64,000 bases of DNA, from contig CAYVQC010000005.1 in the NCBI GenBank assembly GCA_964453995.1, positions 40,606-104,605 of the forward strand. Reading direction: 5' to 3'. A program made the translations under genes and the position numbers. The stretch comes from SKVR01 sp964453995. GTDB lineage: Bacteria > Bacteroidota > Bacteroidia > Bacteroidales > UBA7960. The notes beneath the pieces are model-generated. The model saw nothing but the letters and a program-made list of their open reading frames with translations, was not told the DNA's origin and made no database searches. Position 1 is the stretch's first letter; each line of letters opens with the position of its first letter. Positions 60,001 through 64,000 of this stretch are shown here, one piece after another.

Positions 60001-62635
60001 GTGTGTTCAAACCAAAATTACGCACGCTCACCGTAACGCTCTGTTCCTGGCTCAGTTCACACCCGTTTAATGGTTCGGCAATGGCCACCACACCAACATC
60101 ATCAGGGGCTTCAAACAATGAAAAGGAATCAAAGCCTATCCCTTCCCAGGTGCTGTTTTCAGGGACAAAGTCGTGCGAGGCAAATATCATCCTGAACCTG
60201 ATGTTCTCCTGCTGGGCAATTTCGGGTCCCAGCACTGCTCTTACACGTTGCCAGCCCTCTGTTGTGCCATGCCAGCCTTGTTCGGTGCCAAAGGCGGTTT
60301 GCAGGGAAGTTATCTCGGATTCGTCTGACCAACCCCAGCTCAGGGTGTCTGTTGCCGGCGATAAGTTATGCCAGCTAGCTCCATTGTCATCTGTATATTG
60401 TAATGCGGCCCCATCTGTGCCTTCTGGTGTATGTACATGTAGATAAAACTCCAGGGCGGGGTTTTGCATGGCAGAAAAGTCAAAGCACGGACTTTCCAGC
60501 CAGGAGGCCTCCAGAGGTGCATAATTACCGGTAAGCCCTGTAAACCAAGCATTGCTGCCCGATTGGGCTTGTTGCATTACCTCGCCCTGTGGAGTTCCCC
60601 ACTGCCAGCTGCTGTTTTCACCATATCCGGTCCACAAACCATCGCTGGTAAGGAAAAGCTCGCTGTAGGGCGGGGCAATGAGGGGGATGGAAAAGACAGA
60701 GTGATTTAGGGTGTCATTACGGTCATCCTGGTCATTCTCCCAGAAAATCTTTACCGCAACATCGTATCTTCCAGGGGTGGAAAAATCTGCTTTGGGAAGG
60801 AAGGTGTGTTGTACACTTTCCCCCACTGGGATTACCTGGTACAGCGTATCCATGTGCCAGGTTTGTCCCCCGTCGATGGAAAAACCCAGTGGTACGGGTT
60901 CGTTGATATGCTCTGCTCCGAAGTTTTCAACCATCACCACAATGGTTTCTTCCTCTTCCATAGCACAGCCCTCATCAGGGCCTATCCATTGGGTAATTCC
61001 CGCATCAAGGCTGATGTAGGTGCCGGTAATCACCAGGTTGTCAATGTTCCATCCGCTGTAATTGTTGTTGTGGTCGGTGGGCCCCAGGCCGAAACGGATC
61101 CGCACATGGGGCTGTCGGTAAGCATCTTCAAGCAGAGAGGTTTGTTGGCTCCATTTCACAGCATTGAAGAAATTATTGTTCACCCATACGGTTTCCCATG
61201 TTTCCCCTTCATCGGTAGAAATGTGGATCCAGGCTTTGTCAGAGCCTTCCATATTGAGCCACCTGTGGAAGGAAAGGGTAACATCCTTGTAGTAGTAACA
61301 ATTTATGGATGGAGAAATGGCAACATACTCAATGGTGTCAAGACTGGGCTCATAATCGCCTGGGAATGCCCCCAACCCGGTAATATCGGTGCCCAGGATT
61401 TTAGTTCCCACAAAAGGATGGGATGGGCCCGGATTACCATAAGAGCCTCCCAGCCCGGTAGGTTCAGCACGTTCCCATTCGCCGGTGAGAACCCATCCTT
61501 TGTCGGTATCGAAATCGTCGTAAAAAACACTTTCATAAATGATCCGCCTGCCTGGAGGATTATGGGGTTCAACAGGCAGTGTCTGTCCGTCAATGGTAAT
61601 TCCATTGGCAGGAATGAATGCATCAGCATAGTTGCCGTGGGTGGCATCTTCAGTGAGGTCATAGCAGAGCCACAGATAGGAGTATCCTGTGGGAAGATCC
61701 AGAGTAAGATCGTTAAAAGTGACTACACCGTTTTGGAAACCTTCTGCCTGGGCAATAAGGTTGGTGGTACTGAAATGTTCATCAACGGTATAGTACAGTT
61801 TTATATTTGAAATATTGGCATCATCGGTATTGAGTGAATGGGCGACGTATTTTTCCAGGTTGATATTGCCTGTATTTCCTGTAACCCTGAGTGTAGAACG
61901 CAGAATGGGATTGTTTACACTTGCCGTTGGCACAAAGTTCAGGGATGCCTGTTCTGTGGTAAAGCTGTCCAGTTCCTTAGGAATAACCCCGGTTTCGGTA
62001 ATGGTAAATTCATCGATCAGCACGCCAAATCCCCATCCGGTAGTACCCTCCAGTGCCAGGTAAAATTTGTCAGTGTCGTGGTCTTCAAGAGGTATGCTGC
62101 GGTGGGTCCATACTTCTGCTGGGTGCATGTAGCTGGCGAGGTGGTTCCAGGTTCCTGTTTCTCCCTTTCGGTAGTATATGATGAGGTTATCATAATGGCC
62201 AGGGTCCCATTCAGCCTGGGCGTGGTAAAAGCTGAGCACCGGATTTACAATAAATTCAAGATCAATTGGGGGGGTGATGATACGTGTTACATGCCCGATG
62301 CTCTGCCACTGAAAGGCCAGGTTTTTGTTTCCTACGGCAGCAGTGTCGGGGTCGCCGGGATAAGTGCCCGACACAATCCCTGCTCCGGTGCGTACATCCC
62401 AATTGGCCTCAAAACCATCGGGGTAATTGAGGTATTCCTGAAGCCATCCTGAGGGCATGCCCTCCTCAAAGCCATGGTAGAAAACAATGTTCTCGTTTTT
62501 GTCGGAGGATTCCGTTTCTTGTTTTTTCCCACGGTGCGATTCTGTTGTTTGCGAACTTGTACCGGCCGCAAAATGCAGCGGGGTAAAAAGGGTGAATAAG
62601 ACAAGACAGGCAGTAATACGTATAAAGTAAGCCAT
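57092..62635 (-). CDS. Giant modular T9SS-secreted surface protein
   Basis: An 1847-residue exported protein. Order: signal peptide (about 1-25), a jelly-roll/MAM-like domain (about 50-215), a BNR_assoc_N-type domain (about 235-370: LRVTGNTGNINLEKY, LWLCYDL, PPGRRIIYE), two more jelly-roll-type domains (about 370-545 and about 655-840), and a repeat region from about 844 to 1750 with five copies of about 180 residues. Each copy has a CARDB-like half (GCELT... VRxxNxG) and an Ig-like half (GxxIYTQxPDxxxLDAGxGYxxYLWQDG, then YxVTVTDxxGCxGTDS). The last 90 residues are a T9SS type A sorting domain (FPNPSSGYVYLE to TLLPH). Likely an adhesin or matrix protein. Confidence 0.88.
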   Translation of the reverse strand: MAYFIRITACLVLFTLFTPLHFAAGTSSQTTESHRGKKQETESSDKNENIVFYHGFEEGMPSGWLQEYLNYPDGFEANWDVRTGAGIVSGTYPGDPDTAAVGNKNLAFQWQSIGHVTRIITPPIDLEFIVNPVLSFYHAQAEWDPGHYDNLIIYYRKGETGTWNHLASYMHPAEVWTHRSIPLEDHDTDKFYLALEGTTGWGFGVLIDEFTITETGVIPKELDSFTTEQASLNFVPTASVNNPILRSTLRVTGNTGNINLEKYVAHSLNTDDANISNIKLYYTVDEHFSTTNLIAQAEGFQNGVVTFNDLTLDLPTGYSYLWLCYDLTEDATHGNYADAFIPANGITIDGQTLPVEPHNPPGRRIIYESVFYDDFDTDKGWVLTGEWERAEPTGLGGSYGNPGPSHPFVGTKILGTDITGLGAFPGDYEPSLDTIEYVAISPSINCYYYKDVTLSFHRWLNMEGSDKAWIHISTDEGETWETVWVNNNFFNAVKWSQQTSLLEDAYRQPHVRIRFGLGPTDHNNNYSGWNIDNLVITGTYISLDAGITQWIGPDEGCAMEEEETIVVMVENFGAEHINEPVPLGFSIDGGQTWHMDTLYQVIPVGESVQHTFLPKADFSTPGRYDVAVKIFWENDQDDRNDTLNHSVFSIPLIAPPYSELFLTSDGLWTGYGENSSWQWGTPQGEVMQQAQSGSNAWFTGLTGNYAPLEASWLESPCFDFSAMQNPALEFYLHVHTPEGTDGAALQYTDDNGASWHNLSPATDTLSWGWSDESEITSLQTAFGTEQGWHGTTEGWQRVRAVLGPEIAQQENIRFRMIFASHDFVPENSTWEGIGFDSFSLFEAPDDVGVVAIAEPLNGCELSQEQSVTVSVRNFGLNTLPAGTIIPLGLEIDTLPGAYENFTLEEDLHPDATANFTFETVFNMSHIQTYPVRAFTMLPGDNDFYQPGVYNDTLLTDITVFGYPEYALGNNIYTQQPDTVIIDAGTGFVNYLWQDGTTGQHYTVSSPHSGFYTVTVTDTHGCSATDSLEVIARDMAVHAITAPESSCELTDNEFLSVRLVNTGPDPFSQGTTIPISIFYNGEIWDETILTLENEFLPGNELEITFSNEFDFSQVGEYAFMVLQSLQDAGPSNDTLHQSVFVHGYPEPNIGDTIYTQDPESITLDAGENYEEYLWQDGHAERWYELSNPFSAWYHVTVTDEHGCPGTDSVLVVTYDIDIAELLEPAEACELTESESVGVRLVNHGPESFETGRSFPLVLEYQGELISEDTLILAENWNAGEEIDFWFSPSVNMTDPQSYAFRIYQKYRDANTLNDTLTFTVVVHGYPDIYLPPFISSDTPQDIVLDPGQGYASYLWHDGSTAPTYQVQTWGEHWVEVSNSFGCISTAQTYIYPEVLDIAVDSVVAPAGVCTNNEENEVKIRIRNAGYIPIEAGTSVTLWYGLPDGQSAQETIQLTNDLAPQTTSIYTFQQTFSLPADESHTLTTAVSIPGDMVQENDTLMVSYLLHEPPQPSLGDDIYTQNPLSLVLSTEEEYAAYLWQDGSTGSEYVVQDNHSATYSVTVTDQNGCQGSDAIEVVTYNLVMDSIISPRSYCVLTDAEAVRVRVFNEGYDQFEVGQTITLGFLSEGQPEVVHEDFLIGETWQPNTFRYFDFTQTADLSTGNLHHFKAFVATPNAVPATDTLLTMIEITGKPEVHLGPDIYTSRPDTVVLDAGSGFASYYWHDGHDQQVYHVSNVGWKWVKVTDEYGCLGSDTIYVGYFTDIANESIAELKVFPNPSSGYVYLETEDELAQEIIIELMDMNGSIRLRRNIDIAGTLRHRVDLTGLPPGTYMLNVNYGNMRKAYRITLLPH

Positions 62636-62806
62636 ATTTCCTTCCGGGATTTAATGGTACCATGGTGCTCTTCTCCCGTAAAGGTAGCAGGCCCGGAAGT
62701 CAATAGTTGTAAGCGATTCATTGCTTTTTCATGCGCAAAACAACCGGAAGAAAATACCTGTTTGGTAAAAAAAGGAAATGACTGTTGGAAAGACTAACAG
62801 TTGTGA

Positions 62807-63907
62807 TCAGTTGGTCCTGGAAAACTCCATTGCGGGGTAATCGATATACCCCTTGCTTCCCCCATGGTAAAAGGTGTCCTTATCCCATTCGGCCAGATCG
62901 GCATTGTGCAGAAAACGTTCCACCAGGTCGGGGTTTGAAATGAAGGGTTTTCCAAAGGCCACCAGGTCGGTATGTCCTTTTTGGAGCATATCGTTGGCGG
63001 TTACAAGGGTATGTCCGCCACAGGAAACAAGGGTACCTTTGTATATACCGCGAAAATGAGGTACTATGGTTTTTGCAGGATGCATAGCCCGGTATTCAAT
63101 ACTGATCATCTCGCTCAGGTGAAGGTAGGCCAGGTTGTAGCTGTTGAGTTTGTCCGCAATGTAGCCATAGGTTTCCAGGGGTGTGGAATCTGACATGCCG
63201 GGCCTCACCCGTTTTGGCGAAAGGCGCAATCCTACTTTGTGTGCCGGCACGGTTTTCAGGATCTCATCGAGGATCATAAACAGGAATCTGCTGCGGTTCT
63301 CAATGGTGCCGCCAAATTCATCCTTCCGTTGGTTGGTGCCGTCCATGATAAACTGGTCAATGACATAGGCATGTGCACCATGTACTTCCACCCCGTCGAA
63401 CCCGGCCAGCAGGGCATTGTTGGCAGCATTGGCAAAATCTTTTACCGTTTGATGGATCTCTTCAATAGTCATGGCCCGTGAGGTTTCGAACGGTTTATGA
63501 CCCTCGTTTGTGAGTATTTCTCCTTCGGGGGTAACCGGTGAAGCCGAAACAGGAGCCAACCCTCCCGGCTGCAGCGAAGGATGGGAAAAAGGCCCCACAT
63601 GCCACAATTGCAAAAAAATCTTACCCCCTGCCTGGTGTACTGCCTGGGTTGTTTTTTTCCAGCCTTCAATCTGTTTTTGGGTAAAAATGCCAGGGGTCCC
63701 GGTGTAGCCGTAAGCCTGGGGCGATATCTGGCTGCCCTCCGAAACGATCAGTCCGGCAGATGCCCGCTGGCGGTAATACAATGCTATCATTTCATCGGCA
63801 GCCATGGCAGGATTGTGAGCCCGGCGCCGGGTGAGCGGTGCCATCACAACCCGGTTGTTCAACAGGGTGCCTGAGAGGTTGTAGGGTTGGAAAAGGGTTT
63901 GTTCCAT
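62807..63907 (-). CDS. Old Yellow Enzyme family alkene reductase (NemA-like)
   Basis: A 366-residue FMN-dependent NAD(P)H:alkene (and nitroester) reductase. The TIM-barrel landmarks are APLTRRRAHNP (23-33), GLIVSEGSQISPQAYGYTGTPGIF (52-75), QLWHVG (100-105), the substrate-binding pair H176/H179 in VEVHGAHAY, GGTIENRSRF and FGKPFISNPDLVERF, near-complete for the family. The His-His pair is of the HxxH type rather than HxxN. Its natural substrate is unknown. It has its own promoter region and is the last complete gene in the window. Confidence 0.94.
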   Translation of the reverse strand: MEQTLFQPYNLSGTLLNNRVVMAPLTRRRAHNPAMAADEMIALYYRQRASAGLIVSEGSQISPQAYGYTGTPGIFTQKQIEGWKKTTQAVHQAGGKIFLQLWHVGPFSHPSLQPGGLAPVSASPVTPEGEILTNEGHKPFETSRAMTIEEIHQTVKDFANAANNALLAGFDGVEVHGAHAYVIDQFIMDGTNQRKDEFGGTIENRSRFLFMILDEILKTVPAHKVGLRLSPKRVRPGMSDSTPLETYGYIADKLNSYNLAYLHLSEMISIEYRAMHPAKTIVPHFRGIYKGTLVSCGGHTLVTANDMLQKGHTDLVAFGKPFISNPDLVERFLHNADLAEWDKDTFYHGGSKGYIDYPAMEFSRTN

Positions 63908-64000
63908 AAGGGGTTTGTTTGTTTTTATGATTTGAAGGACTGCTTTTGCAATGCTCTAAACATCAAAACCCCGGCATTGTTTAAAAGTCCATTTTTACCC

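Noticed and set aside
1..64000. tRNA, rRNA, tmRNA or RNase P RNA genes
   Set aside because: No clover-leaf consensus or conserved T-loop/rRNA blocks were recognised by eye; cannot exclude what a covariance-model search would find.
1..64000. CRISPR arrays, prophage, integrase or transposase genes
   Set aside because: No regularly spaced repeats and no transposase, integrase, capsid or terminase-like protein among the plausible genes.

Overview
The window is chromosomal DNA of a Bacteroidota bacterium, most likely from the Bacteroidales/Marinilabiliales side of the phylum; I do not name a species. Reasons: two proteins end in type IX secretion (T9SS) type A sorting domains; many lipoproteins carry short signal peptides ending in S-C or A-C; several families (DUF6427, DUF4914, MetallophosN/C phosphoesterase, DUF4382-like lipoproteins) are typical of this phylum; intergenic DNA is AT-rich; and recognisable promoters fit TTTG-N19/21-TAnnTTTG rather than the E. 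coli pattern. No rRNA, tRNA, CRISPR array, prophage or intact insertion sequence was found. Dense gene packing and uniform coding style suggest stable core and lightly accessory chromosome.

Layout. 1-2.5 kb: start of a sugar-nucleotide epimerase gene, a DUF6427 membrane protein and purD. 2.8-9.7 kb: a TetR-type regulator followed by TolC, adaptor and RND pump genes, i.e. a complete regulated tripartite efflux system. 10-12.1 kb: a sensor kinase with a solute-binding sensor domain. 12.2-16.8 kb: a cupredoxin lipoprotein, an SDR/DUF2867 protein, a DsrE-like lipoprotein, a small outer membrane protein, a lipocalin-like lipoprotein and a YgiW-like OB-fold protein, the last lying beside a QseBC-like two-component pair (16.8-18.8 kb). 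19-24 kb: a DUF4382-like lipoprotein, an MscS channel, then an operon of lipoprotein, ECF sigma factor and an anti-sigma protein that also carries an outer membrane beta-barrel. 24.2-27.2 kb: a TEX264/GyrI-like anchored protein, a VOC protein, an AraC regulator and an orphan lipoprotein. 27.5-34.5 kb: a Na/Pi symporter with a Pho-box-like upstream site, a secreted calcineurin-like phosphoesterase, a methyltransferase, DUF4914 (PEPCK-like P-loop) and a small membrane protein. 34.9-38 kb: a T9SS-exported GH31 alpha-glucosidase.

38-45.5 kb is a heavy-metal efflux locus (TolC, CusA/CzcA pump, His-rich adaptor, a very His-rich lipoprotein, and a His/Cys-rich small membrane protein), all on the minus strand. 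A divergent Crp/Fnr regulator follows, with an SDR, a membrane protein and a YceI protein (45.7-48.4 kb). 48.6-55.7 kb holds arginine deiminase, a polyprenyl diphosphate synthase, a nucleotide-sugar epimerase with rmlA, and an MMPL/HAE3-type transporter. 56-62.6 kb encodes a five-repeat beta-propeller lipoprotein and an 1847-residue modular T9SS cargo. 62.8-63.9 kb is an Old Yellow Enzyme family reductase.

The envelope is the common theme: three RND-type exporters, three two-component or sigma/anti-sigma signalling systems, at least ten lipoproteins and two T9SS cargos. The most interesting items are the two-membrane-spanning anti-sigma factor with its operon-mate lipoprotein and an upstream inverted repeat, the His-rich metal locus, the PEPCK-like DUF4914 protein, the five-bladed propeller lipoprotein, and several long-loop inverted repeats in otherwise empty intergenic DNA.
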